Notes: generated from the letters alone by a model not told the origin. A stretch of 64,000 bases of DNA from Eleusine coracana subsp. coracana (GCA_032690845.1 CM064430.1:46225882-46289881); one strand, 5' to 3'; shown: positions 21,191-33,149, counted from the stretch's first letter. Numbers and translations: made by a program.

Positions 21191-21680
21191 CTTTCCAGTT
21201 GGTTTTAAAAACACAAACTATTAACAAAGACAAAATTCTAGCAATTAGATTTTATGAAGATCTAACGACCAAAATTAAAATAAGAGTCTAAGTCAAATAA
21301 GACTATAGAAATTCGGATTAAAAAAAAATTATGTCCAAAATACAATGTCAACACCAACACACGATGGCAACTTAGTCTTAAAGCCATACGTAACATATAA
21401 GTCCTACCTCCTCACGTAATTAACATATATGTGCATATATATTACTAATAATAAAAAAGTATCACGTAAGTAGATGCTCTCAATCTTTAATATTTTACCA
21501 ACAAGCAAAGACGGGGAGACATGAGACCATGCGTATCTACAGAAACACCTCAGACGATAGTTGATCGACGAATGAAACTAGAGGTAGCCTCAACGATAAC
21601 GACGTATGTTGTAGTCGAGTGTTTCTGGAAAACCTAGAAGCTAGAGACAAAAGGAACCAGAACGAGGTACTGGGCTACTC

Positions 21681-22375
21681 GAAGCTAGCGGTGAGCCACA
21701 CCACTATAACAAATAAACGAAACAATAACCCATGAAGCTGAATTAAAGTAGGAGGTGAAAAAGACAAATATACCGAATTGCATGACATAAGCTGTAAGAA
21801 CGAAGAGGGTTAGGGCTGTGACTGGGACACTCTACCTGCCAGCAAGCGGTCTGTTAGTGGTCAACATGGTTGAGTCTGATATTAGCAATGGCTGTATAGG
21901 CACACCATCTGGAATGCGAAGCTTGATGCAGGCCACTGGCGCTGTGAGAAGAATAGAAGCCATTGGTTTATGGACGACGAGGAAGTTTGTTCCCTTATGA
22001 ATATATAAGAACTATACCTTGGAACTTGCGACAAAAATAATCACAATAAGGTACTAGCAGCAAGCGGCGAGCCACACCACTGTAAATAAACAAGAACCTA
22101 TGAAGCTTAATTGAAGTAAGAGGTGTAAAAGAGGAACATACCAAATTTCATGATGTAAGCTATGAGCACGAGATTTCCGTAAAAAAAAAAAAACTATGAG
22201 CACGAGAGGGTTAAGACGGTGACTGCGACACTCCACCTGTGAGCATTGGCTTGGCTCTGTAGTCACACCATGTGGAATGTGAAGATTGATATAGGTCATT
22301 GGCGCGTCGTGAAAACAACACAAGCAGTTGGTTCTGTGATGATGATGAAGCAGGTTTCCTTAAGAAAATATAAGA
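21681..22375. repeat. Direct duplication of ~320 bp inside the Helitron
   Basis: GAGCCACACCACT occurs at 21693 and 22079 (offset 386), each followed by matching stretches (AAATAAAC, CATGAAGC/TATGAAGC, GACACTC.ACCTG, CACACCAT.TGGAATG.GAAG, GGCCACTGGCG/GGTCATTGGCG). The second copy has a short A-rich insertion near 22186-22200. Function unknown; captured host sequence is possible. Confidence 0.75.
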
Positions 22376-22642
22376 TGCATGAGCATATTTTTCAAGGATT
22401 CCTTAAAAAAATACACGTGATGCATATTTTCCAATTCTGACATACTGTCTACCTCTTTCTAAAGTACTACAAAACATTAAATCTCACTATTAATGATTAA
22501 GCCTTCAGTCTTTTTTGCATAGCTTAGTGGTACATATACTGAAAGCTAAGATAATCTATCAGACTAATTGCCTTCTCTTGCTATATCCACATATCACCAC
22601 CATATATCACACATGATTTGTTTAACTATAGAAAGAAACTGT

Positions 22643-22888
22643 AATTTTACACTTTAACATCATGAAGTTAGTTTGTCATATGTATGATTTGTATATAAAA
22701 ATATTGTTGTATGTCCTAGATTTGAGTATGCAGTATCATTTTCAGAGGTTTAAATTTCTAAATTTTGTTATATAACATGCAATTTTACACTTTAACATCA
22801 TGAAGTTAGTTTATCGTATGTATGATTTGTATATAAAAATATTATTATATGTCCTACATTTGAGTATGCAGTATCATTTTGAGTGTTT
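22643..22888. repeat. Direct duplication of ~108 bp inside the Helitron
   Basis: AATTTTACACTTTAACATCA begins at 22643 and 22781 (offset 138), and about 105 bp following are nearly identical through GAGTATGCAGTATCATTTT. The two copies differ at only a few positions, so this duplication is younger than the other internal repeats. Confidence 0.88.
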
Positions 22889-23576
22889 ATCCACTATAAA
22901 TATCCTATAAAATTATATTATACATAATTTATATTTTTTTCAAAATATCCTATAAAATTCTTGATGCCATAACTTTTAAAATTTATCCACTATTTCAATT
23001 GTATTATTTTTAATATATAAATATTCAATATGCATTATTATAAAGGATGTTATACATGTAAATCTAAGGATATGATGGGAAGTACAATGGAGTGTACTAA
23101 TTACAGATATATACGCTAGGATGATGACTTGAATCATCTTTCTCAGGGTTGCAAGGTCAATCACAGGAAATGAAGTATATGGTTTGACATGGTTAGCTTC
23201 TTAAAATGTAGATTTGTAATGTAGGACAAAAAATGTACATTTACAAATTATATGGGCCGGGATGAATGGAGAAAAACAACGGTGCAAACAGACAATGCGA
23301 CATGGTACAAACAACAAGGTATATAAGATTGGGTTGCAGCCTATGGCGATAAATGGGAAATCAAAATGAGAAGAACTAACTTATATGTACACTATATAAA
23401 AAATATTATTACTATCGCTTTATGTTATATCAAAAGCTGTACTAACTCTAGCTTGCGTAATTTGCGCGGATCACCTTGCTAGTTTGAAGTTAGGAGAGAG
23501 ATTATTCAAATTTATTAAAGATGCTAGGAATCTGAACTTACTTTTCAAATATTTATATTTTAAGATGGAGAAAGTA

Positions 23577-26433
23577 ATAAGGAAGACTAATCAGCCGCCT
23601 ATACGCGAGCGTATGTTTATTCCTGTGGACTTTCACGTATCTGTATGACGATGCCGTCTCGCTCGGGCTTGGGAGCCGTGGTCCGAGCCGCCGGAGACTG
23701 GACCACCCCGCACATCACAACACAACACAAGAGCGTGGCCGACGGGTCGATCCGCCAGTCCGGGCTCCGGATCTCTCCCCCCCCTGACGCGCCCCTCGCC
23801 TGTTTCCTCTTGGCGTGCACCACCGCCTGCGTCTCTCTCTCCTCTCTGTCGATCGCGCCCGCTGCACGTGATCCGAGGCGGCTTTATCGGGGCCACCATC
23901 ATCGTCATCACTGACTGACTGACTGACTGACTTGCTGGTGGTGGCTCTGGCTCCCTCCCTCTCTCCCCACGCAAGGACGGAAAGAGAGAAAAAGCCCCCG
24001 CGCACTCACATTCACACCAGCAGCGCGCGCTGAGTGTTCAGTGGGCAGTGGCCTATCGTCGCACGCGTCCGTGCATGGCGAGGCGAGCGATGATCGTCGC
24101 TGATGAGGGGTGGCCCCGGCGCTTATTGCACGCGCATGCGGCACTTGTACGCGCGTCAAGACAACGCTTCCAGTTTAGCTGCCGTCCTCGTCGCGTCGTT
24201 CTCTCTCTCTCTCTCTCTCTCCGCGGCGGTTCGGCAAAAGACGCGACCAGTGATGTGATGCCGTCGTCCCTCGAGGCCGCTCGTGTACGTACCCTACCTA
24301 TGCTACTGTAATTGCTAAGTACTCCTGCTAGCAGCTAGAGCAAAATGAGAAATTGCTTTCGCTTCCGTGTCTTGTCCGGTCGCGCTTTGAATTTTTCCCC
24401 TACGAGATTCGTCGGGCCATGTTGGTCGACATACACAGATTCCTGCACTGTTTTCTCACAAAGGTTGAATATAAAGCACATAACAATACGCCCTCAAATC
24501 CAAAGCGATCGACCGTGTCGGCATGAGTGGTGACCGTGTACCGGTATGCGAAGGCGAGCGACGGGCGGTGAAAAACTCAAGGACCATGCATATGGCTCCC
24601 TGCTGGACCCTGGGCCAATAATAAAGCTGAAGCAGCTCCTCCCTGCTGGCTGCCTGCTGCTGCTGCCAAAAGTCACGAGCATATGCATATGACGCTCACG
24701 TACGAGGCGAAGAGTCCAGTTGGAATCTACAGGAGTTGCGCACGGGTCCACGTACGCCAGCTGCCGCAGTCATCAGTGCCCACCTCGCCACTCACTCGCT
24801 GTGCGCGGTCCATCGCGTCCTTTCCCTCTTTCAGGTACTGTGTACCGCTAGCTACTACTACTTAGCCTATGGACTGGACATTAGCTGCCTATGGCTTGGC
24901 TAGCTCCTCTCACCGATGCTTTTCCACCGCTAACGCGACGCGGCGAATCGCAGCCAATCGCCGTCGCCGTCGTCCCCCAGTTTAAGCGTCAAGGTTTTTA
25001 GCTACTAGGCGCCTAGGCGGGCCGGGCAGACGCTCACGTTCGACCTACCTCGCCTCTCCAAACAAGCTCGCCTTAAGTTCATGATGTAAGCCAACTGAGC
25101 CCCAGCCGACTCGAGGTACCTCGTGAATAATTCATGATATAATCTGCAATTCATATATCGTAGTATCAATTAACCTATCAAGCCTTTTACTAATCCATCA
25201 AATTCACCATAAGACAACTTTGACATTGCGATATTACCTTAATTTGATTTAAAGGAGAAGCGTATGAGTACTGATATAAAAAAGTGAGAGTTCACTTAAA
25301 ACAAAACACGTGAGAGCTAATGATTTCATCCACGGTGGCCATTCTCGTTGCGCAACCTCAAAACTGGTTACTAGTACGACCCATAGACACCGTAACAAAC
25401 CGATACAAAATACTAATCCATCCATCCCAATTTATTTGGTATTTTGGAGTCTGACACAAGGATTAAAAAGAAATATAAAATGTAGATGCATGGGAAACGA
25501 GGAGGAAAGAGATACGGGAACTGAAATGTTAATTATTTTCACTTGACTTTCATGGTCATATTGTAACAATTTCTGTTATGCCTGCGTGCATAACAACATG
25601 TAGTGCCATGTTTTCCACGTCGTCTTTTTACAGTTAGCACTTGCATGTGCATGATCTTCTCATGGGCCTCACTTGCCTCAATATAACCTGCACTTGCATT
25701 TGTATTTGCATCTGCACCTGCATCTGTATTTTGTTTCTTTAAATTAATGAAACATAGGTAGGGGCCTCTCCTTCCGATTTCCTCAAAAAAAAAAAACTGA
25801 AGAGGGCTAAAGTGCTAAATATTTTAGAACGGAGGGAGTAGTAGGATATTGTCATTAGCCGATTGATTTAAACAAGGCTACTTAATTGACTTTCTAATTT
25901 TGTGTCAGATCAAACAAAAATAGAAAACTAACAAAGAGCTAACTCTAACTGGTCATGCTAAGCCAGCTCAAACCAGCCTGAGCTTCTTACTTTTGGCTCA
26001 TTATCTTAACAAGTCGAGCCGGACCGAGCCAGCCAGGCCGGCAAGCCTATGCAAGCTCAGCCGTTAGCCAGCCCTAGTTATGTCTATTGGTTTAACCGAA
26101 TCAAGGTAAAAACGAGTTAAAAAAAAAATTCAAGGTAAAAACCACAAACCATGTCTGTATTGTTTGGGGGTAAAAACCCATGTCTGACTCGGGCATTCTT
26201 CGTAGATGAATGGTTGCAGCAAGCAAAGCTGAATAATGTCACCCAATGAGTCACAATCGCACAGCACCGGCAAAGACGTATGAGAAGCTTCTTTCTGGAA
26301 AGAAGAGGGTCGCATGAGAAAGAGATGCATGATGCTTTGAACGGTATTCATCCAGCAACAGGGAGCAACTGCCGCGTAACAGTGCATCATATTCCTAGCG
26401 GCAGATCAGCATCGCCATAGCTGTACGACCTTT
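23577..26433. other. Gene-poor region between Helitron and LAZ1-like gene
   Basis: No gene supported. 23620-24930 is GC-rich with overlapping arginine-rich ORFs in several frames, typical of compositional artefacts. Simple repeats: (GACT)n at 23912-23931 and (CT)n at 24199-24220. Confidence 0.45.
25413..25838. mobile_element. Possible decayed Stowaway-like element
   Basis: The left edge reads TA then CTAATCCATCCATCCCAATT. The right edge reads AACGGAGGGAG then TA, and its reverse complement CTCCCTCCGTTCTAAAAT resembles the classic Stowaway end. The termini are poorly matched, so this may be two unrelated remnants. Confidence 0.35.
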
Positions 26434-26439
26434 ATTGAT
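26434..26439 (-). terminator. Probable poly(A) signal of the LAZ1-like gene
   Basis: TTTATT on the plus strand is AATAAA in the transcript, about 255 nt beyond the stop codon at 26694-26696. Confidence 0.45.
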
Positions 26440-26693
26440 AATGGATTCCCCAAAAGCTATACATACAAGATCCTCAATCCTAAGATGGTATCAATGTATC
26501 ATACAAAATTCCAAACGAGACAAAAACACCGTCTACTCGGGTATAACAGCGATGTAATCTCACCTAGAAAAAGAAGGGTACAACAGCGAGCGAGGTGGCA
26601 TCTCGTATACGTGACTGACCTCTCTTGACTGCCTTTCTAGTTACTGTTCTTACAAACATACAGGGTATTACTCTTTTGGATAAACCTTGGTTC

Positions 26694-29266
26694 TCACTCA
26701 TTCTTCTCGAACTTTGCCCTGTCGGCACCGCTGTATGGAGCCACATGGTACGCGTACTGCTGAATGACAGAGAACACAACCATCTCGATGATCACCAAGA
26801 CGTTCTGGATTGCCTCCTGGATGTGCTCCACGTCCAACCAGAAATGGTGGGATTGGATGATCCCCGCCGAGGTTAAAACGTCTAGCGCAATACCCTGCAA
26901 AAAATAGGTGATGGCACCCAAGGAGTCAAAACCAGAATTCTGCAAACAAAAGACTATTGATCTCATTGCGAGATGAAATCAAAATGATACATTTGTTCAA
27001 TTTTAGTTATGTCCCTCCTACAGTTAGAAAAGGTTTCTTTTGAATTCAAATGTAGCCTGATGTGCTTGTAAGTGTTGTCATTGTACTACTGCTGGACAAA
27101 GAGAAGTGTTCATGTGTTCTTCAGCAGGATGATACTACAGTTTAAGTGTGAGTGTGTGACAGTAAAAAGGGCGAAATATCTAAAGATTGTCCAGCTATTT
27201 AAATTCACTTTACAACATTTTCACTTCGTTTGTCACTAGAAAAGTGATACATGGCAGTGTGCAGCTGTTTGCTTGTGACACTGAAATGTTCATGTGTTTT
27301 TCAGCAGGATGATACAAGTGCGACTGTAAAAAAGATGAAATACCTAATATTATTTAGCTATTAAACTCGTTTTACAACTCTAATTTTGTTTGTCACTAGA
27401 AAAGTGATGCCTAACAGGACATATCTGTTTGCTTGCGACACTTTCACATAGGAAATTTTGAGTCTAAAAATCTAAATGCCAATGCATGGTCTAAAGCAGA
27501 AATGGATGCTTTTAAAACAACTGCAAACAGAGTTCCTATGTAGGCAATTATGGACAGAAAATAGACACAAGGTGGTTATATATACAGCTAGTAAACAAAG
27601 AACCAACAAGAGACGAAGCTTTATGGCAAGACGTGCCAGATAACAGAAAATTGACACAAGGTGGTTATATATACAGCTAGTAAACAAAGAACCAACAAGA
27701 GACGAAGCTTCATACCAAGACGTGCCAGGCAACTCAAAATCAACAAAAAAGTCACCCTAAGCTATCTATAGGACCACACTAATATCATTAAGTGAAATGC
27801 TTAGAAGCAATCATCAAGAGATCGACATTCAAATTTATATCTGAGCATTTAGAAACATTAAAGGTCTAACCATATAGGTTGAGTGCTTGTCATCCAGTGC
27901 AAAGATGATATACCTGCCAGAATGAGAAGAAGACAATCCCTTTGATGCACAAGAACTTTGCAAGAGGCTTGTGAGGTGCCAACTCTTTAGCAAATAAGTG
28001 GTAGAAAAGAACCAAAGCATATAACGCCATGGAGACTGAGAAGTTCAGTATAATTGTGAATGTCCAACTGACCCAACTGGGGTACATTCCAAGAAGCTGA
28101 AGTGTAATCATCAGAATGGAGCACACTGGCCTAATCACAACAAATTGCCAGGTCCAGTACTTCAAAAGCTTCAATGTCTTGTGTTCCAATCGGACAGTGC
28201 GGGGCTGCCATAGCACAACGTATTAGACTATTAGTTCTGATCAGTAAAGACAGAGACTACCAAAAGTAAGAACCCGTAAACTTAACAACTGAATTACTAA
28301 CAACTTCCAAAATTGCAACAGTCCTACGCAGATTATAGGTAAAGATATCTCTGCTGAAACATGATGCAAAATTAGGTTCTCGAGGCAGAATCATTCGGGT
28401 ATATAGGAACATCAGGAAAGCTATAATAGAAGAAACAAGAGTTCGAACTGAAAGCTACAATCGATGAAAAAACCTACAGTGGAAAAAAAATAACTAGCAC
28501 AGTTACCATAGTTAATTTGTTCAATTGGCACATAAAAAGCAACATGCATAAGTACTATAAATAACAGAGAAGTTTGAATTTTCTTGCCAAGCCAGGAAAT
28601 CATTTAGTTCTATTGAAACATGTTGCATCCTTCAAATATATAAGGTTTTATATAAACATTTCCAGGTATGGCCCTAAAGCAGATACCATGTTGACCAAAA
28701 ACTTTAGAGTAGACTATAAAACTATCCATTGGTTATATACGGAATAACTGTATCAAGGAAAAAGAAAGGTACCAGGAAAAGAGAAACAGGAAAGGAATGA
28801 TGAAGCACCCTCCCTTTGATTTCATCAGGGACTATGTTTTTGCTAATGGATATATTCAAGTAGCTATACATCAATGCCATAAACTTAGCAATCACCTGAA
28901 AAATAAAAAGAAAAAGGAAGTAGTTAGTGAAATGACAAACGCCACATGTACAAATGTTGCTCACAGGAAGAGGACTCACCAGTGCCTCATAGCATTCTTT
29001 AACAGCGTCCAAGAACGTGAAAAATGTTTTGCTTCCCTGGATATCAAGTAGACCCACAAAGGAATCTATGGCATACAGTGGAACCATTAACACAATAATG
29101 AGTATAGCTTTCTGCTCCTTGGGATTTTTCCAATAGAAAAGATGCTGTGACACCAATTGCACAGTAAAATGCATAGACAGCATCACACAACAAGCTGACC
29201 CAAGCAGGGTCAGAGTTGCAGGATCCATTTTACTGATATCCATTCCTGGGAATGCATTCATGGTGC
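26694..29266 (-). CDS. DUF300 / organic solute transporter Ost-alpha family membrane protein (LAZ1 homolog)
   Basis: Four coding exons with GT-AG junctions, all phase 0: 29261-28980, 28895-28773, 28204-27914 and 26894-26694 (94 + 41 + 97 + 66 = 298 aa). ATG is at 29261; a TTTCAG acceptor lies just before it (exon edge 29266). The protein closely resembles Arabidopsis LAZ1 homolog 2 as I remember it: LLGSACCVMLSMHFTVQL, WKNPKEQKAI, KECYEAL, YSYLNIS.SKNI, LLKYWTWQFVVIRPVCS, FAKELAPHKPLAKFLC, IKGIVFFSFWQG, HHFWLDVEHIQEAIQNVLV. It should be a seven-pass membrane protein; the family is placed at tonoplast or endomembranes and linked to brassinosteroid signalling and cell death, but transport substrates are unknown. 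The usual FQPR motif reads FLPR at the exon 2/3 join. No breaks seen; judged functional. Confidence 0.93.
27095..27440. repeat. ~180-bp direct duplication in LAZ1-like intron 3
   Basis: TGTTCATGTGTT.TTCAGCAGGATGATAC occurs near 27107 and 27288. Both copies continue with a similar tail ending GTTTGTCACTAGAAAAGTGAT, near 27228 and 27389. The copies are diverged. Confidence 0.7.
27557..27731. repeat. ~87-bp recent tandem duplication in LAZ1-like intron 3
   Basis: GACACAAGGTGGTTATATAT through GACGAAGCTT and AAGACGTGCCAG is present twice back to back (about 27557-27643 and 27645-27731) with only a few differences. It lies entirely in the intron between exons 3 and 4. Confidence 0.88.
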
Positions 29267-31124
29267 CTGAAAATACAGATATTTAGTTTATTCGTCTAAG
29301 AAAATATGTTTATGCAAATATCAATGGAACATAGTCCTTTGTAACATGAGAACTTTCAGAGGCATCCAGAATCAATGTATGAAACTAAAATCATTTTATT
29401 ATATCTGACTTTTAGGCATAACAAAGACATGATCCAGATTTGGCTAAAGTAAGCACAAAATCATTTAATTTAACTGAAAGGAAACAATAAGTCCTTAAAA
29501 TCTCCTTACATATTACCTACTTTAGCATCAAAACTACCTAATTTTAAAAAACACACCAAGAAGTTACTCCAGTACATTTATGGATACAACAATACTGAGA
29601 TAAAATAGCATCTCCTCCTAGAAACAAGCAGCCAAGGTATATGTATTTAAAAACGAAAGAATACAAGCCTCACTCCAGAGTCCAGAATAACTCCACTGTA
29701 AAATATGATCACCATTGTGGTATCCTGATCATGTATTTCCTTCAAAACAACCAGCATTCTCAAGGAATAACAGAAGTCCATAGAGGAATCCAGAGTCTGA
29801 TTTCTCTTTGGCATGGCCACTAGAATCAACAGGAGCAGTAGAGAAAGCAGCACTAGTGTTCAAATCCCCATATTGTGATCTCTACTGGCCATGCCGTAAA
29901 CATATATGCTAAAAGTCTAAAACCCAAACCAAAGGCATGAATTGTAAATAACAGTATCTAACAGACTAGTGCACAAATATTTCAACCACTCCCCTTAAAA
30001 AGGTTCAGGAAGGGAGGACGTGGAGTTGTTGAATTCAAGGTGCCAAAAGCTGCCACGACGTATAGGATGTGAGAAGGTTATCACAGGAGCACAAGATGGG
30101 GAAGAGGCAACTCCGGGAGGGGGGTGGCAAGGCTCAGCTGTGAAGCAGCAGTTCCACAGGATGTGTGTAACTGTCTGCTACTCACATTTGAAGTAACAAA
30201 GCGATATTGATCTGGAATTCATTTTGGAGACTTCTTGTTAATGAACTTGAACTGGAGTGCTGTAAGAAGAATATTTCCTGAATAGTTAAGCGTTTAAGAA
30301 AGGAAACTTGTAGAGGGAACTAAATTACAATTTTTCAGCAACCACCTTATGCTTCTTGTCACCCAGTAAATGTTCAATCAAAATAACTCAATCCATCACG
30401 GACAAATGAGTTAAAGCCACTTGACTAAGATGGTGTAAACTAAAGCAGACTGTTCGATTAGTTGAGAAATAACTAAGGGAGGCTGGGAGCTGACCATTAT
30501 GTATCACTTGAAATCAATAAAATGTTACTGTTTAAAAAAATGATCTCAGCTAAGAGCATCTTCGTTTTCACTGACCCAGATCTCAGGTTCTTTTTTCATG
30601 GATGCTGAATCATGCATTTTACCCATATCTGAGAATATATCTCAGGATGGGAAGGCAGTGTGCCTTTACACCTTAGAACAGGTGCAAATTGAGTCAGCTG
30701 TATAATAAAAGGATTAGTTGCTGTTGTCTTTTTTTTTTCAAGACCAGGCCATGGCTAATTGGGAAGATACTCAACTATGCAAGATTTAAGCATACATACA
30801 CAAAGTCTAAGCACAAACATGAATGAATAAGGTGATTTTTTTTTTCATAACTTGTTTTTCCTGCCTCAAAAGATTAGTGGTATGCCGTGGAAATGTCAAC
30901 ACGAACGGAACTACGAGAACACTGATCAGCAGTAATTGGGGCTATCTCCACAAAATTTCAAGCAAGAAACAGGGATCCAGCGCAATAGTGTACACTACGC
31001 AACGCACAGATCGGGAGGAACGGGTACGAACAGCGGTAAAGATCCACAGGGGCCAGATTAGTGGCTGGCGGAATCGCGCGTCTATATGTTGCTCTGTTGG
31101 GAGGGGAGGCCAGGGGGCGCTCAC
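29267..31124 (-). other. Probable 5'UTR intron of the LAZ1-like gene
   Basis: A donor AAG|GTGAGC at 31125/31124 and an acceptor TTTCAG|GCACC at 29267/29266 on the minus strand would remove this 1.86-kb segment. No conserved coding sequence is seen inside. The non-coding first exon would start somewhere in the GC-rich stretch 31126-31320. This is inferred from splice motifs only. Confidence 0.5.
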
Positions 31125-31514
31125 CTTGCTTGAGCACCGGAGCCTCCGCGCCGGGTTGAGGGACTCGCCGCTGCCTGGGGAGCTGAGCGGAGCGTCCGAT
31201 GGATCGTCCCTTCTTCCGCCAGTGGTGTAAATAAAGCTCCTCTCTTTTCTTTCTTTCTTCCTCTGCAGGTGGGTCACCTGTGATTATTAGAGCCGTGAGG
31301 TCCTGGCGGCCTCCGCCAGCGCCCACGTCGGGCTGCAGCTGGACACAAGTGACAGGCCAATTGGCCAATCTACTTCCGCAGTGGCCGTCCGCGAGAAAAT
31401 GACTCGGAGATCTATCTACCCCTGCAAAGTCATCACTCAGCAGGTTCTGGAAACCCTGGCCGTCGCCCGTCGACGAGAAAACGACTTCGCGCCGTTCGGA
31501 TGTTTACTCCCGGA

Positions 31515-32664
31515 TAGAGGTAAAAACGGACGGGAACGGTTGGAAAAATATCTCTTCCATTTTTATTTTCATATTTTTTTACTGGATGGAAACAAAAATG
31601 GAATGTCGGGAATGGAAATGGACGGGACAAAAACGGTTAGTTGGAAACCAGAAACATGTCGGTAACAGTCGGTAACCGGTAATTTAGTCGGGAATATCGA
31701 ATCAACATAATAACATTTAGAATAACTACATGGGAACTATTAACATGACTATGCACTGCATACTCATAAGTATAATCAAACTATTAACATTACATCTTAT
31801 TATCATTATTTAATATTATTTTATACAAATATACCATATAATTTTCTGATGCAAACAACATGATATATTTTTTATCTATACGAAACTACAAGTATATAAA
31901 AAAGAAAGCAAAAAAAAAAATGTCTGAAAGTATGTTTGTAGACCAGAAGTCTATGGTTGTTGGGCGTTGGGCCATGCCTCGTCAAAAGAGATCGTGGCCC
32001 ATATCATTCGTTCAATCTCCTCAGTGTCCTCAGTCCTCCTCACGCAGACGAGAATCAACAGGTAAGGAAAGGAAAGTAGAAGGCAGTCGCAATCCCCAAC
32101 CCTGGTCCAAGCGATGCGACGGTCGGATCGAATGCAGCCTTGGCGGAGTTGAGGGGGCTCGCCCTGCTATTCCTCTCTTCCTCCTCCCACGGCGATCTCC
32201 CTGCTCTCCTAATCTCCCTCCTGGCCGGCGGCGCTAGGGCGATGACAGCGTCCCGGCCGCGGGGCCATGACGGCGGCGGCCTGGATGCTCGTCCCGGCCG
32301 CGGGGCAACGACGGCGGCGGCCTGGAGTCATGTCCTGGCCGTGGAGCAACGACGGCGGTGGCCTGGAGGCGCATCCCGGTCATGGGGCTATGACGGCGTT
32401 GAAGTTGAATGTGCTTCCTCCTGGGATCTTTGCTTGTGGTAAGAAATCAAAATCGAGTAAACGGGGCAGAAAACGGGAATCTACCGGCTGAAAACGGGAT
32501 ACCGGATAAACGGACGGAAAAATGCTAAACCATTTTCGATCCCGTATCCCATTTTTTTTATCCCGATTTCGTCCGTTTCCGCTTTTGTCCGCTGATTCGA
32601 AAACGGTCGGGAGAAAACAGGAACGGGAGCCGGACGAAACGGGATTCTCCCGTCCCGTTTTCTA
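31515..32664. mobile_element. Non-autonomous hAT (Ac/Ds-type) element carrying GC-rich cargo
   Basis: A 1,150-bp element flanked by a perfect 8-bp duplication CTCCCGGA (31507-31514 and 32665-32672), the hAT signature. Ends: left TAGAGGTAAAAACGGACGGG, right (reverse complement) TAGAAAACGGGACGGGAG. Both subterminal regions are dense in AAACGG/ACGGG motifs, as in the transposase-binding regions of Ac/Ds elements. No transposase is encoded. The interior (about 31950-32440) changes abruptly to GC-rich sequence with a 41-bp minisatellite, which looks like captured host DNA. Confidence 0.85.
32251..32410. repeat. 41-bp GC-rich minisatellite, four copies
   Basis: TCC(C/T)GGCCGCGGGGC...ACGGCGGCGGCCTGGA repeats with TCC at 32251, 32292, 32333 and 32374, period 41. 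Because 41 is not a multiple of three, it shifts frame each repeat, so the open frames here are not evidence of coding. Confidence 0.85.
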
Positions 32665-32672
32665 CTCCCGGA

Positions 32673-33025
32673 GTAGAAAAGAACGATCCGTTCGTTCGAA
32701 CTGTCGGTGCCGTGGGCCGCAGCTCAATCTGTGATTGGTAAGTTAAGCCGGTGGCCCGTAATTCGTATGGGCCAGGCCTGCTACGTCCGTCCCCCAGCAG
32801 CATGTTGATTGTCTCCTCGCGCCACATGCAATTAGTTCTGCTCACAGCCCTTTCCATTGTCCTGGTTGAAACGAGTGGCTTTGTTCTGCGTGCAATTAGA
32901 TGAAGAATAATGCCACATGCTCTCCGATTTTCCGCCCACTCTGTTACGTTCCACCTGACCCGCCAGACTTGGTTTTTATCCTTTAGTTACAAAGCGTTGT
33001 TGTATGCCGATACAAAGAAACAGTA
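32673..33025. other. Unique spacer; its right part is duplicated near 56925
   Basis: No gene. The segment 32825-33025 matches 56925-57112 in a diverged but clear way (GTCCTGGTTG, AGTGGC, TTCTGCGTGCAA, CCACCTGACCCG, GTTACAAAGCG). It continues after the Copia insertion at 38381. Confidence 0.6.
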
Positions 33026-33030
33026 CCTCA

Positions 33031-33149
33031 TGTTGAATATATATGTCAAGTTATGATTTACCGTGTCCTTAGAGATAGAATCCAATCCTTTATTTCTATT
33101 CTAATCTCTTGTACATCTTGTAACCCAAGGCATTGCCTGTATATAAATA
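33031..33149 (+). repeat. Copia 5' LTR, first part
   Basis: Starts TGTTGAATATATATGTCAAG and matches the 3' LTR at 38210. It is cut after ...TATATAAATA by the Helitron at 33150-33839 and resumes at 33840-33885. Confidence 0.93.

Larger units (their letters stand above)
20519..23482 (+). mobile_element. Non-autonomous Helitron, 2.96 kb, inserted A|T in the MITE
   Basis: The 5' end is TCTCTTATCTTCTTATTTAA. The 3' end is CTAG (23479-23482), preceded by a short hairpin whose arms are TTGCGTAA (23453-23460) and TTGCGCGG (23462-23469), pairing with G-T wobbles expected after C-to-T decay of a CCGCGCAA arm. It lies exactly between A20518 and T23483, the Helitron insertion rule, with no target duplication. 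No Rep/helicase domain was seen, so it is non-autonomous. The interior is AT-rich and built from several internal duplications listed separately. Confidence 0.82.
20495..23574. mobile_element. Stowaway-like MITE split by a Helitron
   Basis: The MITE halves are 20495-20518 and 23483-23574, 116 bp in all, flanked by TA (20493-20494 and 23575-23576). The left terminus reads CTCCTCTATCTCAAAATATA and the reverse complement of the right reads CTTTCTCCATCTTAAAATAT. Crossing the Helitron, the left arm continues AAGTA|TTTGAAG while the right arm (reverse complement) continues AAATATTTGAAAAG. The inverted repeat therefore becomes longer once the insert is removed, which shows the two halves belong together. 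Confidence 0.85.

Noticed and set aside
23633..23974. Arg-rich 113-aa ORF
   Set aside because: Overlapping open frames in all phases of a GC-rich stretch; no start context, domain or splice support.
31860..32442. ORFs inside the hAT element as genes
   Set aside because: They run through a 41-bp minisatellite that changes frame each unit; better explained as captured or low-complexity DNA.
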